From assembly GCF_014837175.1 (NCBI RefSeq), contig NZ_JACYFR010000003.1:1-64000 (forward strand): DNA of 64,000 bases, written 5' to 3'. The position numbers were made by a program, and so were the translations under genes. A model generated the notes under the pieces. It saw only the letters and a program-made list of their open reading frames with translations, made no database searches and had not been told where the DNA came from. The stretch is from Cellulomonas sp. JH27-2 (GTDB lineage: Bacteria; Actinomycetota; Actinomycetes; Actinomycetales; Cellulomonadaceae). Shown here in pieces: positions 47,926-57,200 of this stretch; position 1 is the first letter of the stretch, and each line of letters begins with the position of its first letter.

Positions 47926-48945
47926 TCAGCCTTCGGGAGTTGTCGTTGCGTGCGGTGCTGTGTCATCGGTGCCGCGGGCCGTGCCCAGCAGCTGTGCGCC
48001 CTCGAGCAGGTCGATGGCGGCGTGGTGCTTGTTGAACGTGTAGAGGTGGACGCCGGGTGCCCCGCCGTCCAGGACGCCGTTGATCAGGTCGACGCCCGCG
48101 CGCGTGCCGCGCCGGTGCTGCTCGAGCTCGTCGTCGGCGCTGCCCAGCAGGTCCAGCAGGTCGCGCGGGACCGGGACACCGGTGAGCTCGGCGACGCGCG
48201 AGAGCCGCGCCGGGTCCGTCGTCGGGATGATCCCCGGGATGATCGGGATGACCACGCCGGCCTCGCGCGCCTCGGCGACCAGGCCCAGGTACGCCTCGGC
48301 CTCGTAGAAGACCTGCGTGATCGCGAAGTCGGCACCGGCCTCCTGCTTGGCCAGCAGCGACGCGACGTCCTGCGCACGCGTCCCACCGGTGGCCGCGTTC
48401 CCGCGCGGGAAGGCGGCGACGGCGATCGACAGCGGGCGCACCCGGGCGCGCACCGCCTGCGACGGGCTCGCGGTGCAGCGCTGCGACTCGATGTCGCGCA
48501 GCAGCTCGACCAGCGCGCCGGCGGTGTCGACGCCGTCCGCGTGCGGCTGCCAGTCCACCTGGTCCGACGGCGGGTCCCCGCGCAGGGCCAGGAACGAGCG
48601 CACGCCCTCGTCCAGGAACTCGCCCACGATCTGCGTGATCTCGTCGCGGCTGGTACCCACGCAGGTCAGGTGCGCGATCGGGTTGAGCGTCGTCTCCTGC
48701 AGGAGGCGCCGCACCATCGCGCGGCTCGTCTCCCGCGTCTTGCCGGACGCCCCGTAGGTCACGGACACGAAGTCGGGCCGCGCCTGCTCCAGCGCGCGCA
48801 CCGTCTCCCAGAGCTTGGGTGCGGCAGCCGGGTTGCGCGGGGGGAACAGCTCGAACGACACCGTCGGGCGGTCCACCGAGGCCGTCGACCGCGCGGTCGC
48901 GGCATGGGCGGCGGGCGTGCGGGTCTCCACGGTGGCGGCGCTCAC
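47926..48945 (-). CDS. metF: Methylenetetrahydrofolate reductase
   Basis: 339 residues from GTG 48945. FELFPPRNP, DFVSVTYGASGKTRE, HLTCVGTSRDEI, FLALRGDPP and GADFAITQVFYE are MetF signatures. It makes 5-methyl-THF for MetE. The GTG overlaps the TGA of a 14-codon uORF (GTGA), so its translation is probably coupled to it. The frame is open to 49155 but that part covers the riboswitch. Confidence 0.95.
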   Translation of the reverse strand: MSAATVETRTPAAHAATARSTASVDRPTVSFELFPPRNPAAAPKLWETVRALEQARPDFVSVTYGASGKTRETSRAMVRRLLQETTLNPIAHLTCVGTSRDEITQIVGEFLDEGVRSFLALRGDPPSDQVDWQPHADGVDTAGALVELLRDIESQRCTASPSQAVRARVRPLSIAVAAFPRGNAATGGTRAQDVASLLAKQEAGADFAITQVFYEAEAYLGLVAEAREAGVVIPIIPGIIPTTDPARLSRVAELTGVPVPRDLLDLLGSADDELEQHRRGTRAGVDLINGVLDGGAPGVHLYTFNKHHAAIDLLEGAQLLGTARGTDDTAPHATTTPEG

Positions 48946-48986
48946 GACGCCTGCCGGGTGGCGCTCAGACACGAGGTCTGCGACAT
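48942..48986 (-). CDS. 14-codon uORF coupled to metF
   Basis: ATG at 48986 with GGAG five bases upstream encodes MSQTSCLSATRQAS; the TGA overlaps the metF GTG. The Shine-Dalgarno touches the 3' strand of riboswitch stem P1, so SAM binding could block loading here and hence metF. Conservation unknown. Confidence 0.55.
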   Translation of the reverse strand: MSQTSCLSATRQAS

Positions 48987-48993
48987 GATCACT

Positions 48994-49083
48994 CCATCGG
49001 TCCTGGCGGAAGCACCCACACCCTCGTCGCGAAGGGGGTTGCTGCGGCGTCAATGAGCCAGGTCTCTCGGCCGCTCTGGATGG
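48994..49083 (-). ncRNA. SAM riboswitch (S-box/SAM-I type) before metF-metE
   Basis: On the minus strand P1 is CCATC/GATGG. The core reads CAGAGCGGCCGAGAGACC (kink-turn region), GGCTC, GCAGCAACCC and GGGTGCTTCC, then a short TCC/GGA stem, matching the S-box consensus. SAM should shut off methionine synthesis. No U-run terminator follows; translational control is more likely. Confidence 0.82.
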
Positions 49084-49284
49084 TTGCGTGAAGGGTAACC
49101 ACGCTCTCGCATGCTGGGCAAGACTTCTCGGTACGTGAGATGAACGAGTCCGCACCGCGGCGCCGCGCGTCCCGGGGCGAAGCGTCGGGCCGGACCGGGC
49201 CGCGGCAGCCCGCTCGTGTGCTGCTTTTCGTTCGAACAGCGGCAGGAAGGCAGCACACGTGGCGCGGATGCCGCGCTCGGCTGG
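49084..49284. other. Upstream region of metF with an inverted repeat
   Basis: No coding pattern stands out. For metF, TTGCCC and TTACCC on the minus strand 17 bp apart (about 49095-49123) may be its promoter. CGTGTGCTGC (49215-49224) and GCAGCACACG (49250-49259) form a perfect 10-bp inverted repeat, perhaps the terminator of the small minus-strand gene next to it. Confidence 0.35.
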
Positions 49285-49494
49285 TCAGATCTGGCGGCGG
49301 GGCGCGGTGATCGTCTGGGGGCGCTGGCGCTGCGACGGGACGTCGAACCAGGAGCTGGGCGAACCGGCGGGAACGGACATCAGCCCGTCCTGGACGGCGG
49401 CGAGGATCGAGGCGTCGGGGGCCGACGCGCCGCCGAGCACCTCGCGTACGCGCGCGGCGTCGTCGCCGGCGTCGTTGCGGGGCAGATCGGTCAT
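49285..49494 (-). CDS. Small hypothetical protein
   Basis: 69 residues from ATG 49494, starting MTDLPRNDAGDDAARVREVL, acidic first half and a Gln/Arg-rich end. No domain recognised, no strong Shine-Dalgarno. Kept because its composition is more protein-like than the opposite-strand reading and it fills an otherwise empty stretch. Confidence 0.4.
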   Translation of the reverse strand: MTDLPRNDAGDDAARVREVLGGASAPDASILAAVQDGLMSVPAGSPSSWFDVPSQRQRPQTITAPRRQI

Positions 49495-49651
49495 GCGCGG
49501 CAGGCTAACCCCGGCACCTGCGAGGAAAGAACCCGTACGGGCAACATCACCCGAGCGGACTAATGGATGCTTCGTCCACGCTCACCGCCCGGCCTGATCG
49601 CTCCCGCGGACACCCGATCGGCCCATCGCCGGCGAACCCGCAGGTAGTCGG

Positions 49652-49725
49652 CCCGTCGCCCACGAGGCCGTCGCCCACGAGCCGGTCACCACGGGCCCGT
49701 CACCAGTGGCCGGTCACCACGGGGC
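49652..49725. repeat. Degenerate 14-15-bp tandem repeats
   Basis: About five units related to CCGTCGCCCACGAG and CCGGTCACCACGGG follow one another, running into the 3' end of the glycosylase gene (stop at 49700), where they encode its last residues. Confidence 0.6.
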
Positions 49726-50290
49726 AGGTGGCGAGGTGGTCGTCGACGATCCCGCAGGCCTGCATCGCGGCGTAGGCGGTGGTCGGCCCGATGAACCGGA
49801 AGCCGAGCCCCTTGAGCTCCTTGGCGAGCGCCTTGGACTCGGCGGTCGTCGCGGGGACGTCGGCCCACGTGGCGGGCCGGACGTGCTCGGCGCGCGCCGG
49901 CGCGAACGACCACATCACCTGGTCCAGGGACCCGCCGGCGGCGTGCAGGGCGCGCAGCGCGCGGGCGTTGGCGATGGTGGCCTCGATCTTGGCCCGGTTG
50001 CGGACGATCGAGGCGTCCGACATGAGTCGCTCGACGTCGTCGTCGCCGTACTCAGCCACGACCTCGGCGTCGAAGTCGTCGAACGCCGTGCGGAAGGCCG
50101 GTCGCTTGCGCAGCACCGTGATCCACGCGAGCCCGGACTGGAACCCCTCGAGCGCGACGCGCTCGAGCAGCGCGTGCTCGTCGTGCACCGGCACGCCCCA
50201 CTCGTGGTCGTGGTACTCCTCATAGAGCGCGTTGCCCTCGCCGAAGCAGCGGACGGCGTGAAGCGCGGGTGCGTCGATGGCGAGATCCAT
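49700..50290 (-). CDS. tag: DNA-3-methyladenine glycosylase I
   Basis: 196 residues from ATG 50290. It removes 3-methyladenine from alkylated DNA. YHDHEWGVPVHDE, FQSGLAWITVLRKRPAFR (with the catalytic Glu just before) and RFIGPTTAYAAMQACGIVDDH fit Tag. The zinc-site Cys near residue 15 and His/Cys in HLATC near the end are kept. The last codons lie in tandem repeats. Confidence 0.93.
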   Translation of the reverse strand: MDLAIDAPALHAVRCFGEGNALYEEYHDHEWGVPVHDEHALLERVALEGFQSGLAWITVLRKRPAFRTAFDDFDAEVVAEYGDDDVERLMSDASIVRNRAKIEATIANARALRALHAAGGSLDQVMWSFAPARAEHVRPATWADVPATTAESKALAKELKGLGFRFIGPTTAYAAMQACGIVDDHLATCPVVTGHW

Positions 50291-50381
50291 GCCCGCGAGT
50301 CTGCCCCCGACCCCCGACACGACGCCTGCGCAGCGGCTCGATCTGTGGACGGACCGCCCGAGGCCGTGGGCTGTGGTCGGC

Positions 50382-51452
50382 TCAGCGGGCGCCGTCGACC
50401 AGCGCCCCGATGCCGTCGAGGATGAGGCGCGTGCCGAAGTCGAGCCCGTCGTCGCCCACGTCGTCGCTCTCGTCGAGCACGCCGGCCGCGACCACGCGGG
50501 CCATCGCGGGGTGCGCCACCGGGTCGACGAGACGCCCGATGACGGCGTCCGTCCCGCCGGACGAGGCCGCACGCGACGCCCGTGCGTCGACCTGCCGCGC
50601 CCACTCGAGCTGGTGGCTGCTCAGCGCCCCGACCGCGGCGAGCTTCGCCCCCTCGGACAACGCCGTCCCCTCGAGCGCGGCCAGCATCTGCTCCATCCAC
50701 GCCAGGCGGTTGGGCCCCACCGCGAACAGCAACGTGCTGGTCCGGCTCATCCACGGGTGCTGGCGCAGCACCGGCGCGGAGAGCCCCAGCAGCACCTCGA
50801 GCCGCGCGCGCCAGTCCCCCACCTCGGGGCCGACGACGGGCGGTCGACCCGCCGCCCGGTCCGACATCAGCATCAGCACCTCATCCTTGGAGGCGACGTA
50901 CCGGTAGAGGGACATGGTGGTGAAGCCGAGCGACTCGGCGAGGCGGGCCATGGACACCGCGTCGATGCCCTCGGCGTCGGCGAGCGTGATGGCGGCGTCG
51001 GCGATCTGGTCGAGCGAGAGTCCTGGGCGGGGTCCTCGGCGTGCGGGCGCGGGGGTGCGCCACAGCACGGCGACGTCGGCGGGCAGGTCGGCGGGCGCGC
51101 TCGCGGCCCCGTCGGGGTCCGCCCGCTGGGCCTGGCGGCGGGCCTTCTCGGCCTCGCGTGCGGCGCGCTGACGGGCCAGCGCGGCCTGGCGCTCGGCCTG
51201 CTCCGCCTCGCGCAGAGCCTTCCCGGCCTCGCGCGCGGCGTTGCGCGCCTCCTTCTGCAGGCGTTCGACCTCCTTGGCGGCCTCGCGGTCGGCACGCTCC
51301 TGGTCCCGGCGGGCGCGCTCGGTCTCCTTGGCCACCTGACGGTCGGCCTTCTCCCGGTCGCGGCGCAGGGCCTCGGCCTCCCGACGAGCGTCGTCGGCCT
51401 CCCGCTGCGCGGTCGGGTCCTGCTGCTCGTCGGTCACGTCGTCGTCGGACAC
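50382..51452 (-). CDS. TetR family regulator with long N-terminal coiled coil
   Basis: 356 residues from GTG 51452, chosen because GGGAGG sits 6 nt upstream; ATGs at 51464 and 51479 are alternatives. Residues about 15-110 are a charged Arg/Glu/Ala heptad-rich helix, unusual for TetR proteins. The HTH follows at about 140-190 (LSLDQIADAAITLADAEG, VSMARLAESLGFTTMSLYRYV), then a TetR_C_1-type ligand domain. It is divergent from an ABC exporter and a 19-bp palindrome lies between them, so it likely represses both. Confidence 0.88.
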   Translation of the reverse strand: MSDDDVTDEQQDPTAQREADDARREAEALRRDREKADRQVAKETERARRDQERADREAAKEVERLQKEARNAAREAGKALREAEQAERQAALARQRAAREAEKARRQAQRADPDGAASAPADLPADVAVLWRTPAPARRGPRPGLSLDQIADAAITLADAEGIDAVSMARLAESLGFTTMSLYRYVASKDEVLMLMSDRAAGRPPVVGPEVGDWRARLEVLLGLSAPVLRQHPWMSRTSTLLFAVGPNRLAWMEQMLAALEGTALSEGAKLAAVGALSSHQLEWARQVDARASRAASSGGTDAVIGRLVDPVAHPAMARVVAAGVLDESDDVGDDGLDFGTRLILDGIGALVDGAR

Positions 51453-51467
51453 GTCGCCTCCCATCCC

Positions 51468-51497
51468 TTGACGCGCCATCCTACAAGTGTGTATGAC
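51468..51497 (+). promoter_or_regulatory. Promoter of the ABC exporter genes
   Basis: TTGACG (51468-51473) and TATGAC (51492-51497) are 18 bp apart; the -10 overlaps the palindromic operator. Confidence 0.5.
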
Positions 51498-51505
51498 ATA
51501 CACAC
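51487..51505. promoter_or_regulatory. TetR operator palindrome
   Basis: GTGTGTATG-A-CATACACAC is a perfect 19-bp palindrome with one central base, placed over the exporter promoter and just upstream of the TetR gene. Confidence 0.78.
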
Positions 51506-51538
51506 ACAGTTTACGCCGTACACAAAAGGGGAGCGCTC

Positions 51539-52441
51539 ATGATCACCATCCGAGGCCTGCGGAAGGCCTACGGGGACCACGCCGTGCTGGACGGTTTGGA
51601 CCTCGACGTCGCTCAGGGCGAGGTCGTCGCGCTGCTGGGGCCCAACGGCGCGGGCAAGACGACGACCGTCCGCATCCTGTCCACGCTCCTGGCGCCCGAC
51701 GAGGGGACGGTGACCGTCGCCGGGCACGACGTGGTCCGCGAGCCGGCGCGCGTGCGGGCGGCCATCAGCCTCACCGGCCAGTTCGCCGCCGTGGACAGCC
51801 TGCTGACCGGTGAGGAGAACCTGCACCTCATGGCTCGTCTGGCGCACCTGAGCCGGGCCGAGCGACGCACCCGCCCCGCGGCGCTGCTGGAGCTGTTCGA
51901 CCTCACGGACGCCGCCCGACGACCGGTCAAGACGTACTCGGGTGGCATGCGCCGCAGGCTCGACCTGGCGGTGAGCCTGCTGTCGCGACCGCAGGTCCTG
52001 GTGCTCGACGAGCCGACGACCGGCCTCGACCCGCGCAGCCGCAACGCGCTGTGGGCCGTGATCGAGGACGCGGTCGCCGCCGGCACCACCGTGCTCCTGA
52101 CCACGCAGTACCTCGAGGAGGCCGACCGCCTGGCCGACCGCGTGGCCGTCGTCGACCACGGCCGTGTCATCGCGAGCGGGACGGCCGACGAGCTCAAGAG
52201 GCAGGTGGGCGCTGCACAGGTGGAGCTGACCACGCCGACGGGCGTCGAACGTGTCGAGACCGACGGTTCCGTGCCCGACGTGCGGCGCATCCTCGCCGAC
52301 GTCGAGCGCCGCGGACTCGTCGTCGAGCGCTGGCAGGTCCGCACGCCCACGCTCGACGACGTCTTCCTCACGCTGACCGGCCAGCCGGCGGACGCAGTCC
52401 CCGACGCAGCCCCCACCCGGACCCTCCAGGAGACACGATGA
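51539..52441 (+). CDS. Drug-export ABC transporter ATP-binding protein (DrrA-like)
   Basis: 300 residues with AGGGGAG before ATG 51539. Walker A GPNGAGKTTT, signature SGGMRRRLDLAVSL, Walker B VLVLDEPTTGLDPRSRN and a DrrA-type C-terminal extension. It powers the permease encoded next (four-base overlap). The substrate is unknown, probably a hydrophobic drug or metabolite sensed by the TetR protein. Confidence 0.94.
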   Translation: MITIRGLRKAYGDHAVLDGLDLDVAQGEVVALLGPNGAGKTTTVRILSTLLAPDEGTVTVAGHDVVREPARVRAAISLTGQFAAVDSLLTGEENLHLMARLAHLSRAERRTRPAALLELFDLTDAARRPVKTYSGGMRRRLDLAVSLLSRPQVLVLDEPTTGLDPRSRNALWAVIEDAVAAGTTVLLTTQYLEEADRLADRVAVVDHGRVIASGTADELKRQVGAAQVELTTPTGVERVETDGSVPDVRRILADVERRGLVVERWQVRTPTLDDVFLTLTGQPADAVPDAAPTRTLQETR

Positions 52442-53232
52442 CCACCCTCGACCTCACGCCGCGCATCGACGCGAGCCCGCGCGGCCGCGCCGGCGACACC
52501 GTCGCCCTCATCGGGCGCTGCCTGCGCCGCTCGACCCGCCAGCTCGACACGCTGCTGCTGGCCGTGATGCTTCCCGTGATGCTGCTGCTGATGTTCGTCT
52601 ACGTGTTCGGCGGCGCGCTGGACGCCGGCATGGACTACGTGGACTTCGTCGTGCCGGGCATCATCCTGCTGACCGCCGGCTACGGCGCCGCGACGACGGC
52701 CGTCGACGTGGCGACCGACGTCGAGGGCGGTCTCATGGACCGGTTCCGGTCCATGCCGATCCGTGCGACGGGTGTCGTCACGGGCCACGTCGTGGCGAGC
52801 ATGGCCCGCAACGCGGTCTCGACGGCGCTCGTCATCGGCGTCGGCCTGCTCATCGGGTTCGACGCGCACGCCTCCGCGCTCGAGTGGCTGGGCGCGATCG
52901 GACTGATCGCGCTGTACGTCGCCGCGATGACGTGGATCGCGGTCGCCATCGGCATCGTCGCGTCGGGGCCGGAGGCCGCCAGCGGGTTCAGCTTCGCGAT
53001 CCTGTTCATCCCGTACGTGTCCAGCGCGTTCGTGCCGGTCGACACGATGCCGTCCGTGCTGGGCGCGATCGCGGCGTGGAACCCCGTGACTCCGGTCGCG
53101 GACACCCTGCGCGCGCTGCTGCTGGGCACGTCGGTGGACGGCTCGACGGTGGCGGCGGCCCTCGCTTGGTGCGTCGGGCTGCTGGTGGTCGCACGCGTGG
53201 CCTCGGGCCTGCTGTTCCGTCGCCGCCGCTGA
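52438..53232 (+). CDS. ABC-2 type transporter permease (DrrB-like)
   Basis: 264 residues. About six hydrophobic helices (LLLAVMLPVMLLLMFVYVFGG; VPGIILLTAGYGAATTAV; and others), plus the ABC-2 feature DRFRSMPIRATGVVTGHV and LNPVTPVADTLRALL-like NPVTPVADTLR near the end. Exports together with the ATPase before it. Confidence 0.93.
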   Translation: MTTLDLTPRIDASPRGRAGDTVALIGRCLRRSTRQLDTLLLAVMLPVMLLLMFVYVFGGALDAGMDYVDFVVPGIILLTAGYGAATTAVDVATDVEGGLMDRFRSMPIRATGVVTGHVVASMARNAVSTALVIGVGLLIGFDAHASALEWLGAIGLIALYVAAMTWIAVAIGIVASGPEAASGFSFAILFIPYVSSAFVPVDTMPSVLGAIAAWNPVTPVADTLRALLLGTSVDGSTVAAALAWCVGLLVVARVASGLLFRRRR

Positions 53233-53264
53233 CCTCCCGAGCGGCAGATCCGGGCGGGGCTTGA

Positions 53265-53270
53265 TAGGAC
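53265..53270 (+). promoter_or_regulatory. -10-like hexamer of the membrane-anchored protein gene
   Basis: TAGGAC lies 6 nt before GTG 53277, in line with other leaderless starts, though the last base is not T. Confidence 0.3.
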
Positions 53271-53276
53271 GGATGG

Positions 53277-54125
53277 GTGAGCACCCCGTCTGCAGCCCCG
53301 TCCGGATCGCGTCGCACGTGGGGGTGGGTGGTCGCCGCGATCGTCCTGGTGGTCGCCGTCGTCGTCGCCGTCATCCTGCTGACACGGCCCGACGACGACA
53401 CGTCGACGGCCTCGCCGTCGACGGTCCCCTCGACCGCGACGCCCAGCCCGACGACGTCCGCGACGCCTCCCGCTGCGGAGCCGAGTCCGACATCGAGCGC
53501 GACGGCCACGACGGCCGCGGGCTGCGCCCCGAACGACGAGCGTGCGCCGTCGTCGGCCGACCCGGTCGACGTGATCGACGTCGACGGTGACGGGCGCAAG
53601 GACAAGGCATGGATCTCGTCGGGCTCCGACCGCCGGTTCGGCATCACCACGGCATCCGGCGCGACGTTCTCCGCCGCCATCGACAGCGCCAGCCCGCAGC
53701 CCGCTGCGGCCGTGGTGAACGTGGTCCAGCAGGAGGCGATCCCGATCGCGCTCGTCGACCTGGGCCGCGAGGCGCTCCTCTACTCGCTCACCGACTGCGC
53801 GGTGACGCCGGTGCAGAACGCGCAGGGCGACCCGTACACGTTCGACCGCGGTTTCGCGGGCGCGGGCACGGGCGTCGGCTGCTCGCAGGACGGCGACGTC
53901 CTGCGTCTCGCGGGACTGAACGCGGTGTCGAAGGACGACGCCAAGACCTTCGACGTCACGCGCACCTTCGTCGACCTCGACGCCGACGGGCGGCACGCGA
54001 CGAACGGCGACGAGTCGACGGTCGCCACGGGCGCGCCGAAGGGCAACGCCGTCGTCACGACAGCCCAGGAGGTCAGCTGCGGCGAGCTGGTCGCGGGCAA
54101 GGACGGCCCGGTCGAGAAGCAGTAG
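53277..54125 (+). CDS. Membrane-anchored extracytoplasmic protein, unknown function
   Basis: 282 residues from GTG 53277. One membrane helix (WVVAAIVLVVAVVVAVILL, about 16-35) anchors a Ser/Thr/Pro-rich linker (to about 80) and an exported domain beginning with a Cys and DVDGDGRKDKAW, a Ca-binding FG-GAP/VCBS-like loop. Four Cys in the domain could form disulfides. No family recognised beyond this. Confidence 0.7.
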   Translation: MSTPSAAPSGSRRTWGWVVAAIVLVVAVVVAVILLTRPDDDTSTASPSTVPSTATPSPTTSATPPAAEPSPTSSATATTAAGCAPNDERAPSSADPVDVIDVDGDGRKDKAWISSGSDRRFGITTASGATFSAAIDSASPQPAAAVVNVVQQEAIPIALVDLGREALLYSLTDCAVTPVQNAQGDPYTFDRGFAGAGTGVGCSQDGDVLRLAGLNAVSKDDAKTFDVTRTFVDLDADGRHATNGDESTVATGAPKGNAVVTTAQEVSCGELVAGKDGPVEKQ

Positions 54126-54240
54126 CGGACGCGACTCAGGCTCGCAGGCGGTGGCGGTCCCCGTGAACGTCGCGCTCGTCGTGGCGTTCGGGAGCCTCGT
54201 CTGGTCGCGACCGGCGCGCCCTGCGCGCTCCGACCGGTAG

Positions 54241-57200
54241 CTACAGCGCGGCGATGGCCTTGCGGATGCGGGTCGGGGAGACCGGGACCGGGGTGCCGAG
54301 CTGCTGGGCGAACAGGCTCACGCGCAGCTCCTCGATCAGCCAGCGGATCTCGTCGACCTTGGCCGGGTCGGCGTCGCGGGCGGCTGCCAGGGCCTCGGAC
54401 GCGTCCCGTACCTGCCAGGCGAGGTCCGCGTCGCGGGTCGGGTTGTCCGCGGCCTTGGCCAGGCGGTGCTGGGCGGCGCGCAGGTAGCGGGTGAGCTGCG
54501 GCAGGCGCGTGGCGCCGGTCTGCCCGACGAAGCCGTCGTGGACCAGCGCGGTGGACTGGGCTCGCACGTCCTGAGCGGTGGCGAGCAGGGACAGGCTCGT
54601 CGCGCCGCGCAGGTCGACGTCCAGCTCGCGCCACGCGGTGAGCACCGAGACGAGGTGCCCGACGATGCCGTGCACGGTGTCCTCGAGGCCGTCGCGGACT
54701 CGGGCGCGCAGGCGCGCGTACTCGTCGGCGTCGCGGACCGTCGCGCGGCCGGTCAGTGCGTCGATCGCCGCCAGCTGCACGTCGGTGACCAGCGCGTTCG
54801 TGCTCGGGTAGGGGCTGGCGGCGAGTGTCAGGGCCTGCGTGCCGGACCACCGGCTGGTGATGCGGGCGCTTGCGAGACCGACGTCGAGAAGCAGCAGCCG
54901 GCGCAGGCCCGCGCGGCCGGCGGACGGGACCGCCGACGCGTCGGCCAGCGCACGCACCGCGACGGTCAGGTCCGGCTCCTCGACGAGCGTGGGGAACGCA
55001 CGGACGACGATGCCTCGCGGGCCGGTCGCCTCGATGACCTCCGGCAGCGGCGGCAGGTCGGCCGGCCAGGTCGTCAGGTTGCTGCGCAGCAGGTCGACGG
55101 GCGCGACGACCGGTTCGGCCGGGGCCACGGCAGGACGGGGGCGCGGGCTCGGTGCGCTCTCGGCGGGTGGCGACCCGGCCGCGGCACGGGCCTCGGCCAT
55201 CGCCGCCTGGACGGCGGTGCGAACGGCGTCGTCGACGGCTTGCTGCGCACGTCCGGCGAGCCGGCGCTGGAGCACGACCAGGTCCTTGCCCTCATCGAGC
55301 ACGCCGCCGCGGTCGCCGACGACGCGGAACGTCATGCGGAGGTGCGGCGGCAGGCGGTCGTCGTCGAAGTCGTCGTCGGCCACCGCGACGTCGCGCCAGG
55401 CTCGCACCGCGGACGCGAAGGCGTCGTGGAACGACGGCGCCGCGTCGCCTGCTCGCACCGTGTCCTCCCAGCCCGCCATGTTCTCGCGGATCCACGCCGC
55501 GACGTCACGGGCGACGTCCGGTGCGGGCACCAGCTGCACGCGCACGGGCTTGGGCAGCGCGCGGATCGTGGCCGTGCAGAGCTCGTCGACCAGGCCTGGC
55601 ACCATCCACCCGAAGCCGTCCGGCTGGACGCGTGCGAGCTGGCCGAGCGGGACGTGGACGGTGACGCCGTCCGCCTCGGTGCCGGGCTGGAACTGGTAGG
55701 TCAGCGGCAGCGAGACGTCGCCCTGGGGCCAGCGCGACGGGAACGCGGCCTCGTCGATCGCGGCCGCGCCCTCGGCGACCAGCAGCTCGCGGCTGAACGA
55801 GAGGAGGTCGGGCGTGCGACGTCGGGCCGTCTTCCACCACTGGTCGAAGTGGCGGGCGCTGACGACGTCCTCGGGGATGCGCTCGTCGTAGAAGTCGTAC
55901 AGGACGTCGTCGTCGACCAGCAGGTCACGGCGTCGCGCGCGGGCCTCGAGGGCCTCTGCCTCTGCCAGCAGGCGGCGGTTCTCGTGGAAGAACTGGTGCG
56001 GAGTGGTCCAGTCGCCCTCGACGAGCGCGTGCCGGATGAAGAGCTCGCGCGCCTGCGCCGGGTCGACCTTGGAGAACAGCACGCGGCGCTGCGCGACGAT
56101 CGGCACGCCGTACAGCAGCACCTTCTCGAACGCCGTCGCCGCGCCCTGCCGCTTGGACCACGCGGGCTCGGAGTAGGTGCGCTTCACCAGGTGCGCGCCC
56201 ACCTCCTCGGCCCACTCGGGCTGGATGCGCGCGGCGTCGCGGCCCCACAGGCGGGAGGTCTCGACGAGCTCCGCCGCCATCACCCACGCCGGGGGCTTGC
56301 GGGACAGGCCCGAGCCGGGGAACAGCGCGAAGCGGGCGCCGCGGGCCCCCAGGTACTCGTTGCGGGCGCGCCGGTCGGGGCGCTGGCCCTTGCGGGGGGC
56401 TGCGACCTCCGTCGCCTCCTGCATCCCGATGTGGGACAGGAGGCCGGCCAGGATCGCGACGTGGATGCGGTCGCCGTCCCAGGTGAGGGCGTGCTGCCCG
56501 GCGCGCAGGGTGTCGTCGTCGGCGTCCGGCTTCGCCACCGGCTTCGTCGCGCCGACCTCGATGCCCAGCGGCTTGGCCAGCTCCTTGAGCTGCGTGACCA
56601 CGTCCTGCCACTCGCGGATGCGCAGGTAGTTGAGGTACTCGCCGCGGACCGTGCGTCGGAACGCCGAGCCCGACAGGTCGCGCTGCTGGTCGCGCAGGTA
56701 GTGCCACAGGTTGAGGTAGGACAGCAGGTCGGAGGTCGGATCCGCGAAGCGCGCGTGCAGCTGGTCGGCCTTCTCGCGCTCGTCGGCCGGGCGCTCGCGG
56801 GGGTCCTGGATGGACAGCGCGGCGGCGATGATCATGACCTCGCGCGCAACGCCGCGGCGGCCGCCCTCGACGATCATGCGCGCCAGGCGCGGGTCCATGG
56901 GGAGCTGGGCCAGGGCGCGGCCGGTGTCGGTCAGGCGCGTGGCGCCGTCGCGATTCTCCAGCGCCCCCAGCTCGGTGAGCAGCTGGACGCCGTCGCGGAC
57001 CGCGCGGACGTCGGGCGGGTCGACGAAGGGGAAGTCGTTGACGTCCTCCGGGGTCGTCGCGACGCCCACGGCGATCATCTGCAGGATCACCGACGCGAGT
57101 GATGTACGAAGGATCTCCGGCTCGGTGTACATGGGCCGGGACTCGAAGTCGTCCTCCGAGTACAGCCGGATCGCGATGCCGTCCGCGACACGTCCACACC

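Noticed and set aside
48398-48411. Palindrome TTCCCGCGCGGGAA inside metF
   Set aside because: Single short copy with no relation to the dispersed elements; likely chance in GC-rich codons.
49050-49256. Short open frames over the SAM riboswitch region
   Set aside because: They overlap the riboswitch and promoter and show no protein-like composition or RBS.
54466-57102. Long plus-strand open frame across hrpA
   Set aside because: Low-complexity Arg/Gly/Val shadow of the helicase, with no domain pattern; typical of high-GC DNA.
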